Positions 1-5,918 of a DNA stretch of 5,928 nt are shown here, piece by piece. A program made the position numbers and the translations under genes. The first letter of the stretch is position 1. Each line of letters opens with the position of its first letter. The stretch is from Caldimicrobium sp964595655 (GTDB lineage: Bacteria > Desulfobacterota > Thermodesulfobacteria > Thermodesulfobacteriales > Thermodesulfobacteriaceae). The notes below the pieces were generated by a model, which did no database searches, had not been told where the DNA came from, and saw only the letters and a list, made by a program, of their open reading frames with translations. The DNA is taken from positions 1-5,928 of the forward strand of contig CAZQQV010000076.1 in the NCBI GenBank assembly GCA_964595655.1. Direction: 5' to 3'.

Positions 1-1143
1 TTTTGGATGGCAAATGATATTATGTGGGCTGATGGTGAGGGGATGGCTCAGATTCTCTGGCTTCTTGGGGTTAAACCAAAGTGGCTTTCTAATGGTAGAG
101 TTAGAGGTTTTGAGATTGTTCCACTTGAAAAGCTTGGAAGACCAAGAATTGATGTAACCATAAGGGTTTCAGGGATTACACGGGATAATTTTCCCATGTG
201 TATAGAATTGGTGGATGAGGCCATACAGGCTGTAGCAGAACTTTCTGAGCCAGAAGAAATGAACTATGTGAAAAAACACACAATGGAGAATTTAAAGGTA
301 AAGGGAGGAGATTTTAGGTCAGCAACCATAAGGATTTTTTCTTCTATGCCTGGGACCTATCAAGCAGGCACTCAGCTTGCGGTTTATGCTTCAGCCTGGA
401 AGGAAGAAAAAGACCTTGCAGAGGTCTTTTTATACTGGAATGGATATGCTTACGGAAAGGGCATTTGGGGTGAGGCAAAGCATAAAGAATTTGCCAATAT
501 TTTAAAAACCATTGATATAACTTATAACAAGGTAGTCTCAGATGAGTATGACCTCTTTGGATGTTGTTCGTATTTTGGGACCCATGGGGGAATGACTGCT
601 GCAACAAGGTATTTGTCTGGAAAGGAGGTAAAAACCTATTATGGTGATACAAGAGATCCAAATCATGTGGAGGTAAGAGACCTTGCTGATGAGATAAGAA
701 GGGTGGTAAGGACAAAGCTATTAAATCCCAAGTGGATTGAGGGGATGAAAAGACATGGATACAAAGGAGCTGGAGATATTTCCAAACGGGTGGGAAGGGT
801 TTATGGGTGGTCTGCAACAACAAAAGAGGTTGATGGCTGGATTTTTGACGAGGTGGCAAGAACCTTTCTTATGAATGAGGAAAATCGAAACTTCTTTAAA
901 GAGCACAATCCTTGGGCCCTTGAGGAAATTGCAAGAAGACTCCTTGAGGCCTGGCAAAGAGGGCTCTGGGATCCTGCAGAGGATGTGAAAGAGAATTTGA
1001 AAAAGCTCTATTTAGAGATTGAGGGATTTATTGAGGAAAAACTTGACGAGGTAAAGGGAGAATTTCAGGGGGGACAAATTGATATTATTACAGCAGAGGA
1101 GATAGCTGAATGGAAAGAAAAGATGAGAGGCCTTTTAGGATAA
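1..1143 (+). CDS. cobN: CobN-type cobaltochelatase large subunit, C-terminal part (5' truncated by window edge)
   Basis: The frame is open from base 1, so this is the C-terminal 380 residues of a protein that is usually about 1,100-1,300 residues long; the ATG at 7 is internal. CobN/ChlH-family subunits bind the tetrapyrrole and metal, and insert the metal with ATPase help from I and D subunits in the cytoplasm. Family landmarks, counted from base 1: ADGEGMAQ (10-17), GRPRIDVTIRVSGITRDNFP (46-65), GYAYG (148-152), HGGMTAA (195-201), GDTRDP (215-220), and NPKWIEGMKRHGYKGAGDIS (242-261). A Cys-Cys pair (188-189) sits where, from memory, aerobic CobN proteins carry Asp-Asp just before HGGM. The tail is charged and helical. 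The next gene starts 34 bp before this stop. The family is certain. The substrate (cobalt/hydrogenobyrinate, or another metal tetrapyrrole, possibly in the removal direction as proposed for CobN-like HmuS) cannot be read from this fragment. Confidence 0.93.
   Translation, partial: FWMANDIMWADGEGMAQILWLLGVKPKWLSNGRVRGFEIVPLEKLGRPRIDVTIRVSGITRDNFPMCIELVDEAIQAVAELSEPEEMNYVKKHTMENLKVKGGDFRSATIRIFSSMPGTYQAGTQLAVYASAWKEEKDLAEVFLYWNGYAYGKGIWGEAKHKEFANILKTIDITYNKVVSDEYDLFGCCSYFGTHGGMTAATRYLSGKEVKTYYGDTRDPNHVEVRDLADEIRRVVRTKLLNPKWIEGMKRHGYKGAGDISKRVGRVYGWSATTKEVDGWIFDEVARTFLMNEENRNFFKEHNPWALEEIARRLLEAWQRGLWDPAEDVKENLKKLYLEIEGFIEEKLDEVKGEFQGGQIDIITAEEIAEWKEKMRGLLG
1095..1101 (+). promoter_or_regulatory. 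Ribosome binding site of the ChlI-like gene
   Basis: AGAGGAG lies inside the end of cobN, 8 nt before the ATG at 1110. No other start codon in this frame lies before the conserved YPFTAIV segment, so this site and the homology both fix the start. Its position inside cobN suggests translational coupling. Confidence 0.7.
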
Positions 1144-2147
1144 TCTATCCTTTTACAGCCATTGTTAATCAGGAAGAGCTAAAACTTGCCCTTATTTTGA
1201 ATGTGATTGACCCCCAAATCGGGGGTGTCTTAATTATGGGGGAAAAGGGAACCGGAAAAAGCACCATTGTTAGGGCCCTTGCCAATCTCTTGCCCCCTAT
1301 TGAGGTTGTGGACTGCCCCTTTTCCTGCTCAGTAACTGGGCCCTTTTGTGATTACTGCAAAGAATCCCTTGAGAGGGGAGAGCCCCTCAAAACTATTCTT
1401 AAAAAAATGGAGATGGTTGAGCTTCCCCTTGGAATCACAGAAGATCGCCTTCTTGGAAGTATTGACATTGAGCAGGCCCTTCTTACAGGAAAAAAGAAGT
1501 TTGAGCCAGGCCTTCTTGCTAAGGCCAATCAAAATTTTCTATATATAGATGAGGTAAACCTCCTTGAGGATCACATAGTGGATCTCTTGCTTGATTCAGC
1601 TGCCATGGGGATCAATCGTGTGGAAAGAGAAGGCATTTCCTTTACCCATCCTGCAAGGTTTGTGCTTGTTGGCACTATGAATCCCGAGGAAGGGGAGCTT
1701 AGGCCCCAGTTTCTGGATAGATTTGGCCTTTCTGTTGAGGTCCATGCCTTAAGGGATAAGAATCTTCGCAAAGAGATACTTAAAAGAAGAATAGCCTTTG
1801 ATACCGACCCAGAGGGTTTTTTAAAGGCCTGGAAAAGTGAGGAAGAGGCCCTCTCAGAAAGGATAATCTCTGCCAAAAGGAGACTTTATGAGGTTGAGAT
1901 CCCTGAGGAGATTTATGACCTCATTGTAGAGGTCACAACCTCTTTACAACTTGATGGCCACAGGGGGGATATTGTCTGGATGAAGGCAGCTCGAGCCCTT
2001 TCAGCCTTTAAGGGTGAGGAGAAAGTTTCCAAAGAGGCTTTAAAGAGAACTGCCCCTATGGTTTTAAGACACAGACTTAAGAGACTCCCCTTTGAAGATG
2101 TGGAAAAAGAAAAGGAGAAGCTCTATGAGCTTCTTGCAAGACTTTGA
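1110..2147 (+). CDS. chlI: Magnesium/cobalt-chelatase subunit I-like AAA+ ATPase with a four-cysteine motif
   Basis: This 345-residue protein is the length of BchI/ChlI, the AAA+ motor that forms a ring with subunit D and drives metal insertion by the large subunit. Visible parts are the YPFTAIV start (13-19), Walker A GEKGTGKS (44-51), the helix-2 insert LPLGITEDRLLGSIDIE (105-121), Walker B FLYIDEVN (143-150), the beta-hairpin after DLLLDSAAMG (158-167), sensor 1 GTMNPEEGELRPQFLDRFGL (188-207) with the presumed arginine finger R198, and sensor 2 GHRGD with R285. All catalytic elements look intact. Unusually, the segment after Walker A carries Cys69, Cys73, Cys80 and Cys83 (CxxxC, then CxxC), which could bind zinc or act as a redox switch; R. 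capsulatus BchI lacks this pattern. It overlaps cobN by 34 bp and the ChlD-like gene by 23 bp, so the three probably act as one complex. CobS is a less likely alternative because the sequence follows BchI closely. Confidence 0.93.
   Translation: MERKDERPFRIIYPFTAIVNQEELKLALILNVIDPQIGGVLIMGEKGTGKSTIVRALANLLPPIEVVDCPFSCSVTGPFCDYCKESLERGEPLKTILKKMEMVELPLGITEDRLLGSIDIEQALLTGKKKFEPGLLAKANQNFLYIDEVNLLEDHIVDLLLDSAAMGINRVEREGISFTHPARFVLVGTMNPEEGELRPQFLDRFGLSVEVHALRDKNLRKEILKRRIAFDTDPEGFLKAWKSEEEALSERIISAKRRLYEVEIPEEIYDLIVEVTTSLQLDGHRGDIVWMKAARALSAFKGEEKVSKEALKRTAPMVLRHRLKRLPFEDVEKEKEKLYELLARL
2111..2117 (+). promoter_or_regulatory. Ribosome binding site that decides the ChlD-like start
   Basis: AAAGGAG stands 7 nt before the ATG at 2125, inside the end of the preceding gene. 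An in-frame ATG at 2092 would place this site within the coding region and adds 11 residues of basic sequence with no family counterpart. The start at 2125 is therefore preferred. Confidence 0.7.
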
Positions 2148-3993
2148 TGAAATCTTTTTTCCCGAGATTAAGGGAAATACCCTCGCAAAACTTGCTTTAG
2201 TTTTAAACTTAATTGATCCCAAGTGCGGGGGAGTTCTTCTTTGTGGTTTTAGCGGAACGGGAAAATCCACTCTTCTTCAGGGATTTAGAAAGCTTGCCAG
2301 GGGCCTTGGATTCCCCTGTAAGTATCTTCCTCACGGAATTACAGAGGAAAACCTCCTTGGAGGAATTGACATTGAAGAGGCCTTCAGAACCGGAAGACTC
2401 AAGGAGTGTAAAGGGCTTCTTGAAGAGGTAAAGGGAGGCTTTTTGCTTGTGGAAAACCTATTTCTTTTGCCTGAGAATATTCTCAGTATGATTTTTGAAA
2501 GAATTTTAGATTTTACTCTCATTGCCACTCATAACCTTAAGGAAGAGGGAATTAATCCCCATTTTCTTGATAAAATTGGGCTTCTCGCTTACACTGAAAG
2601 CTTTTTTGATAGGGAGAAAAGAAAGGGGGTTTTTCTGGAGGATGGAGCCTATGATAAGGCCTATGAGAAGGCCCTGCAAAGACTTCTTTTGGCAAGAGCA
2701 CTTGTTAAAGGGGTTGAGATCCCCTCTTCTATCTGGGATAGAGCCGTTGAACTTGCTCTAAAGGAGGGGGCCTACTCCCACCGAAGTGAAATTTTTCTCG
2801 TTTTCTCAGCAAGGGCTTTCTCAGCCCTAAAAGGTGAAAGGCTTTTAAAAGAGGAATATCTTTTCCTTTTAGCCCCTCTTGTTTTAGCCCAAAGAAGGAA
2901 AGGGAAAGAGGAGGTTGAGAAGAGACCAAGGCCAAGTCCTGAAGAAGAAATGAAGGAGAGCCCTGAAAAGGGGGATGAAAAATCGCAAGGGGATAGAGAA
3001 AAGACTCAAGAAGAAGGGAAAAATCAGAGACATCAGGAATTTAAGCGTTCATCTTCATATGTGCAAGACTTGGCAACAAAAGAAAGTAGAAATTCAGGAG
3101 AAGAGGGCGCACCCTCCGGGGATGGAGATTTAAAAGAGAGGGAAGGTTTTGGCGCTGAAAAGGTTTTTCCTATTCAAGTTCCAGATAATTTTTCTGAGCT
3201 TCTTCTTAAGGCAAGAAAGGCTGGACTTTCAGGAAGAAGAGTTAGGGGTGAGCTTCTTTACAGGAGAGGAAGAAAGGTGGGATATAAGCTTTCAGGAAGA
3301 AGGGAAGAGCTTGATCTTTTTGAGACCATAAAGAGCGCCCTTCCCAAACAGAAAATAAGAGGTTTTGAGGGTAGGTTAATCATTAAAAAAGAGGACCTGC
3401 GCTTTGCAAGAAGAGAAGGAAAGGGAAGAGTTTTACTTCTTTTAGTGGTTGATGGTTCTGGTTCAATGGGGGTTCAACAGCGCATGCGCTTTGTAAAAGG
3501 GATAATCTTTAGGTTTTTGACCTCCTCCTATCAAAGAAGAGACAGGGTGGGGCTTATTGTCTTCAGAAAATTTGGAGCAGAACTCCTTTTGCCTCCTGGT
3601 TATTCTTCCGAGCTTGCCTTTAGACTTCTTAAAGATCTACCCGTTGGAGGAAATACTCCCCTTTCAGCGGGCCTCTTTCTTGCTTTGAAAACTATAAAAT
3701 CTTATCGGGCAAAGTATCCTGAAGATAAGATAGTTTGCGTAGTTCTTACGGATGGTAAGGCCAATATTCCCCTTCGTCCAAGGGAAGATCCCTGGACGGA
3801 AATTAAAGCTTTGGCTCAGGCCTTTCCAAGAATTCCGGGGTTGACAACTATTGTGATTGATACTGAAAAAGAAAGGGAGCTTCTTCGCTTTGAATTGGCA
3901 AGGGACCTTGCTTCCCTTCTCGGGGCGCATTATTTTAAAATGGAAAAATTGACAGAAGAAAGGTTTATAAAAATTTTAAGAGTGAGAAATTGA
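2125..3993 (+). CDS. chlD: Magnesium/cobalt-chelatase subunit D-like protein (degenerate AAA+ domain, charged linker, VWA domain)
   Basis: This 622-residue protein has the BchD/ChlD layout: AAA+ domain (about 1-255), a Lys/Glu/Ser-rich linker (about 258-345), and a C-terminal VWA domain (about 430-620). Subunit D is the platform that couples the ChlI ring to the large subunit. Walker A is intact (GFSGTGKS, 41-48), and the insert GITEENLLGGIDIEEA (71-86) matches ChlI. Walker B reads FLLVENLFLL (106-115), so the Asp-Glu pair is Glu-Asn. The hairpin before sensor 1 is shortened, and the ChlI LRPQ arginine-finger segment reads INPH (143-146). It probably binds nucleotide but hydrolyses poorly, an inference consistent with known D subunits. 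The VWA metal site is complete: DGSGSMG (443-449), T511 in GGNTPL, and D543 in LTDGKAN. The start at 2125 is supported by a good ribosome binding site. It overlaps chlI by 23 bp. CobT is unlikely because the AAA+ domain is present. Confidence 0.92.
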   Translation: MSFLQDFDEIFFPEIKGNTLAKLALVLNLIDPKCGGVLLCGFSGTGKSTLLQGFRKLARGLGFPCKYLPHGITEENLLGGIDIEEAFRTGRLKECKGLLEEVKGGFLLVENLFLLPENILSMIFERILDFTLIATHNLKEEGINPHFLDKIGLLAYTESFFDREKRKGVFLEDGAYDKAYEKALQRLLLARALVKGVEIPSSIWDRAVELALKEGAYSHRSEIFLVFSARAFSALKGERLLKEEYLFLLAPLVLAQRRKGKEEVEKRPRPSPEEEMKESPEKGDEKSQGDREKTQEEGKNQRHQEFKRSSSYVQDLATKESRNSGEEGAPSGDGDLKEREGFGAEKVFPIQVPDNFSELLLKARKAGLSGRRVRGELLYRRGRKVGYKLSGRREELDLFETIKSALPKQKIRGFEGRLIIKKEDLRFARREGKGRVLLLLVVDGSGSMGVQQRMRFVKGIIFRFLTSSYQRRDRVGLIVFRKFGAELLLPPGYSSELAFRLLKDLPVGGNTPLSAGLFLALKTIKSYRAKYPEDKIVCVVLTDGKANIPLRPREDPWTEIKALAQAFPRIPGLTTIVIDTEKERELLRFELARDLASLLGAHYFKMEKLTEERFIKILRVRN

Positions 3994-4071
3994 GGAGCAA
4001 AATCTCTAAAAGTTGCTATTGCAAAATTATGGTTCCCTTTAGGTTTTTGAATTTTTGGTTTTCTGGTAGCT

Positions 4072-4087
4072 GCAAGCTTTAGCTTGC
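4072..4087 (+). repeat. Perfect small palindrome inside the left arm
   Basis: GCAAGC, TTTA, GCTTGC: a 6-bp stem with a 4-nt loop, extendable by one T-G wobble pair. The short stem with a purine/pyrimidine-mixed tetraloop is the form of a REP unit. The equivalent place in the right arm has lost the pairing. Confidence 0.7.
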
Positions 4088-4095
4088 GATTATTA

Positions 4096-4112
4096 AGTTT
4101 TTTGAAAAAACT
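4096..4112 (+). repeat. A/T-rich central palindrome of the element
   Basis: AGTTTTTT and AAAAAACT flank a single G, a perfect 8-bp inverted repeat. As RNA it would form a weak 7-bp hairpin with a TGA loop, capping the longer stem formed by the outer arms. On either strand it also gives a short run of T, so a weak bidirectional terminator role is conceivable. Confidence 0.55.
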
Positions 4113-4222
4113 GCGCTGGCTAAAGGTCTTGAAGCTACCTTAATAAAACAAATTTGCAAAAAACTTTTTAGAATAAAAGATTTGAAGATGAAAAAAATTA
4201 TGAATTTTTGAAGAAAAAGCGA

Positions 4223-4227
4223 AGGGG
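4223..4227 (+). promoter_or_regulatory. Ribosome binding site of exbB
   Basis: AGGGG lies 7 nt before the ATG at 4235 in an otherwise A/T-rich leader. It supports this start for the first gene of the second group. Confidence 0.65.
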
Positions 4228-4234
4228 TTAAAAT

Positions 4235-4672
4235 ATGGAAGTCCTAAAACTTATAGTGGATTACGGAATAATTGGGTTTCTTCTGGGGCTAAGTGTCTTT
4301 TCCTTTGCCCTCTTCTTTGATAAGCTTAGATTTTATAGAAAACTAAGGCTTGAAGACTTCAAACATAAAAAAGAGCTTGAGATGGAATTAACAAGAGGGC
4401 TTTATCTCATTGCTTCAGTTGCCTCCAACGCTCCTTATATCGGGCTTCTTGGCACAGTGCTTGGAATCATGGTTACCTTTTATCAGATTGGACAAACAGG
4501 CCTTGCAGACACCCCAAAGATTATGGAGGGTCTTGCCTTGGCTTTAAAGGCAACAGCTGTTGGCTTGCTTGTGGCTATTCCCAATACTTTTCTATATAAT
4601 TATCTTTTGAGAAGGGCAAGAGAAATCCTTGCAAAGTGGGAAATCCAGAGGGGAGAAAGGGAAAATGGATGA
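4235..4672 (+). CDS. exbB: ExbB/TolQ/MotA-family proton channel subunit (short, group-2 type)
   Basis: This 145-residue inner-membrane protein is much shorter than E. coli ExbB (244) and similar in size to the compact ExbB2 form of Helicobacter-type bacteria. With ExbD it forms the proton-driven motor that energizes TonB. Hydrophobic segments lie at about 9-29, 56-84 and 100-124. The conserved core is visible as NAPYIGLLGTVLGIMVTF (65-82) and ALKATAVGLLVAIPNTFLYN (103-122). In the third segment, the place of E. coli ExbB Glu176 appears to hold Leu, with Lys105 close by; the alignment was made by eye. The large cytoplasmic domain is reduced to a short basic linker (about 30-52). The ATG follows a good ribosome binding site. 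exbD overlaps its end by 8 bp. TolQ is less likely given the exbD and tonB neighbours. Confidence 0.9.
   Translation: MEVLKLIVDYGIIGFLLGLSVFSFALFFDKLRFYRKLRLEDFKHKKELEMELTRGLYLIASVASNAPYIGLLGTVLGIMVTFYQIGQTGLADTPKIMEGLALALKATAVGLLVAIPNTFLYNYLLRRAREILAKWEIQRGERENG
4650..4655 (+). promoter_or_regulatory. Ribosome binding site that decides the exbD start
   Basis: GGGGAG lies 9 nt before the ATG at 4665, within the end of exbB. A TTG at 4629 in the same frame would add 12 basic residues and place this site inside the gene. ExbD proteins normally have only a few residues before the INVIPFVD segment, so 4665 is the better start. Confidence 0.65.
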
Positions 4673-5060
4673 AAAGGAGTTTGATAGCATCAATGTGATT
4701 CCCTTTGTTGATATTATGCTTGTCCTTCTTACCATTGTGCTTGTTACAGCTACCTTTATATCCCTTAGAGCTATCCCTGTGAAACTTCCTGAAAGCAAAT
4801 ATACAAAAGAAATTCCTGCAGAGAAAGGGATAACTCTTGTTATTACCAAGGAGGGTGGAATTTTCTTTGAGAAAGAGCCCCTTACCTTATCCAAACTTGA
4901 AGAGCTTTTGAAGGCCTATTCCAGCAATACCCCTGTTGTGTTAAATGTGGATAAAGAGTGCCCTTCTCAATATCTGATTACCTTACTTGACATATTGAAG
5001 AAGAATTCCTTTCACAAAGTCTCCATTAAGACCCTGCAAAAAGGCCATGCCAACGAGTAA
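4665..5060 (+). CDS. exbD: ExbD/TolR-family energizer subunit
   Basis: This 131-residue protein has a single N-terminal membrane helix (about 12-35) and a periplasmic domain (about 40-125), the usual ExbD layout and nearly the usual length. The signature INVIPFVDIMLVLLTI (9-24) contains Asp16, equivalent to the proton-carrying Asp25 of E. coli ExbD. It is followed by the family-typical VKLPES (39-44). The periplasmic part shows the VVLNVDKECP strand (91-100), which corresponds to the segment before the last helix and strand in ExbD. It works with ExbB in the inner membrane to power TonB. It overlaps exbB by 8 bp and tonB by 14 bp, consistent with coupled translation. TolR cannot be excluded on sequence alone, but no tolA, tolB or pal is adjacent. 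Confidence 0.92.
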   Translation: MDEKEFDSINVIPFVDIMLVLLTIVLVTATFISLRAIPVKLPESKYTKEIPAEKGITLVITKEGGIFFEKEPLTLSKLEELLKAYSSNTPVVLNVDKECPSQYLITLLDILKKNSFHKVSIKTLQKGHANE

Positions 5061-5853
5061 GGCCTTTTTATCCTCTTTTCTTTTACATCTTGTGTTTTTA
5101 ATACTCTTTGGAATCCTTGTGAAATTTTCTATTGAGAGGGATAAAGCAAAGATTCTTGAGATTGATCTTACAAATCTAAAATTTGAGGAAACAAGGCCTT
5201 TAGAGGAAGAAAAAATCTCTTTTGAAAAAAGCTTGTTTAGCAATAAAGTTGAAAAAGAGATAAAAGAAGTAAAGAAAATTGAGCCCTCTCAAAGGGCACC
5301 ATTGAATTTTGAAAGGGAAAAAAGAGAGGAAAAGGAAATTTCAAAGAGCGAGCCCTCTGAAAGGGTAGAAAAGCTTGAAAAGAGGGAAGAGGGCTTAGGA
5401 GAGACCAAAAGGGATGCCCTTTCATCTGAAAGAGGGTTTGCCTCTTATTCAACTTCAGGCTATCACGCAAAGGAAATATCAGGCTTATCCATGAGTAAAG
5501 CCCAAGGTGGAAAAGCTGAAGAAGGAGAGAAGGAGGCCTTACAGAGGACACATGCCCAGAAGGAAACTCAATTTCTATCTCAGAAGCTCTCTGTTATTTC
5601 AGAGCTTATGCGAAAGAATCTTACCTATCCCTATCTTGCCAGAAGAATGGGCTGGCAGGGGGAGCTTATTCTTAGTTTTATCCTTACTCCCTCTGGAGAA
5701 TTAAAGGAAATAAAAATTGAAAAATCCACAGGATACGAAATCCTTGACAAACAGGCAAAAGATACTTTGCTTAAAATTGCTAAGTATTTCCCAAGACCTG
5801 AGGTAGAGGTTAGGGTTAGGCTTCCAATAAGTTTCAGATTGGAAGGGCTCTGA
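5047..5853 (+). CDS. tonB: TonB energy-transducing protein
   Basis: This 268-residue protein has an N-terminal membrane anchor (about 6-26), a long periplasmic linker (about 30-180) and a TonB C-terminal domain (about 185-268). The anchor carries Ser10-x3-His14, the SxxxH motif by which TonB senses the ExbB-ExbD motor. The C-terminal domain shows YPYLARRMGWQGELILSFIL (194-213), then PSGELKEIKIEKSTGYEILD (215-234), YFPRPE (247-252) and LPISFRL (259-265), all typical of the family. It spans the periplasm and pulls on the TonB boxes of outer-membrane receptors. The linker is unusual: rather than Pro-Glu/Pro-Lys repeats it is dominated by Lys and Glu with few prolines (51, 80, 85, 103), and a small internal repeat, EPSQR/EPSER, begins at residues 79 and 102. 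The start overlaps exbD by 14 bp and lacks a well-spaced ribosome binding site, which suggests translational coupling. Confidence 0.92.
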   Translation: MPTSKAFLSSFLLHLVFLILFGILVKFSIERDKAKILEIDLTNLKFEETRPLEEEKISFEKSLFSNKVEKEIKEVKKIEPSQRAPLNFEREKREEKEISKSEPSERVEKLEKREEGLGETKRDALSSERGFASYSTSGYHAKEISGLSMSKAQGGKAEEGEKEALQRTHAQKETQFLSQKLSVISELMRKNLTYPYLARRMGWQGELILSFILTPSGELKEIKIEKSTGYEILDKQAKDTLLKIAKYFPRPEVEVRVRLPISFRLEGL

Positions 5854-5855
5854 AA

Positions 5856-5918
5856 GAAACAAATTCCGTCACTTGTTTCATTAACAAGTTCCTTTAAGAA
5901 AATTTTTTATTTTTCTTT
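5856..5918 (+). terminator. Possible weak terminator with alternative stems after tonB
   Basis: Three nucleotides past the tonB stop, GAAACAA (5856-5862) can pair with TTGTTTC (5873-5879). ACTTGTT (5871-5877) can instead pair with AACAAGT (5883-5889) around a 5-nt loop. The two stems share bases and exclude each other. A T-rich run (5903-5918) follows after a 13-nt gap. The gap and the low GC content of the stems make this a weak candidate for intrinsic termination. Confidence 0.35.

Larger units (their letters stand above)
4065..4139 (+). repeat. 75-bp inverted-repeat element (REP/BIME- or MITE-like)
   Basis: In the gap between the two operons, the left arm (4065-4088) and the reverse complement of the right arm (4114-4139) match at 21 of 24 aligned positions plus a 2-nt indel. 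Both arms begin GGTAGCT, followed by CAAG, CTTTAGC and GCG. The transcript could fold into one long stem with pairs at 4065-4071/4133-4139, 4073-4076/4128-4131 and 4077-4083/4119-4125, capped by an inner hairpin at 4096-4112. The left arm is also a perfect 6-bp palindrome around a TTTA loop (4072-4087). No T-tract follows, so it is not a standard terminator. A mobile or repeated extragenic palindrome is the best reading; whether other copies exist cannot be seen here. Confidence 0.75.

Noticed and set aside
344..859. 171-codon open frame on the minus strand inside cobN
   Set aside because: It lies wholly within a strongly conserved CobN coding region, and its His/Leu/Pro-rich translation resembles no protein I recognise; it is a by-product of the codon use on the other strand.
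2092..2124. Earlier in-frame ATG for the ChlD-like gene
   Set aside because: It lacks its own good ribosome binding site and would swallow the one serving the ATG at 2125; the extra residues are basic and not family-like.
4036..4043. CCTTTAGG mini-hairpin followed by T runs as a terminator for the chelatase operon
   Set aside because: The stem is only 2-3 bp, too weak for intrinsic termination.
4129..4174. Possible sigma-70 promoter before exbB (TTGAAG at 4129, TAGAAT at 4169)
   Set aside because: The spacing is far from 16-18 nt, and other box pairs in this A/T-rich gap are no better. A promoter is likely in the gap but cannot be placed.
4188..4211. Seven-codon leader peptide frame before exbB
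   Set aside because: No ribosome binding site at a workable distance and no regulatory codon pattern; expected by chance in A/T-rich sequence.
4629..4664. Earlier TTG start for exbD
   Set aside because: The added residues are highly basic and absent from typical ExbD proteins, and a well-spaced site precedes the ATG at 4665.
5417..5436. Near-palindrome CCCTTTCA/TGAAA..GGG inside tonB
   Set aside because: Only a 2-nt loop and a bulge, in a coding stretch with repetitive Ser-Glu-Arg codons; no reason to see it as a site.
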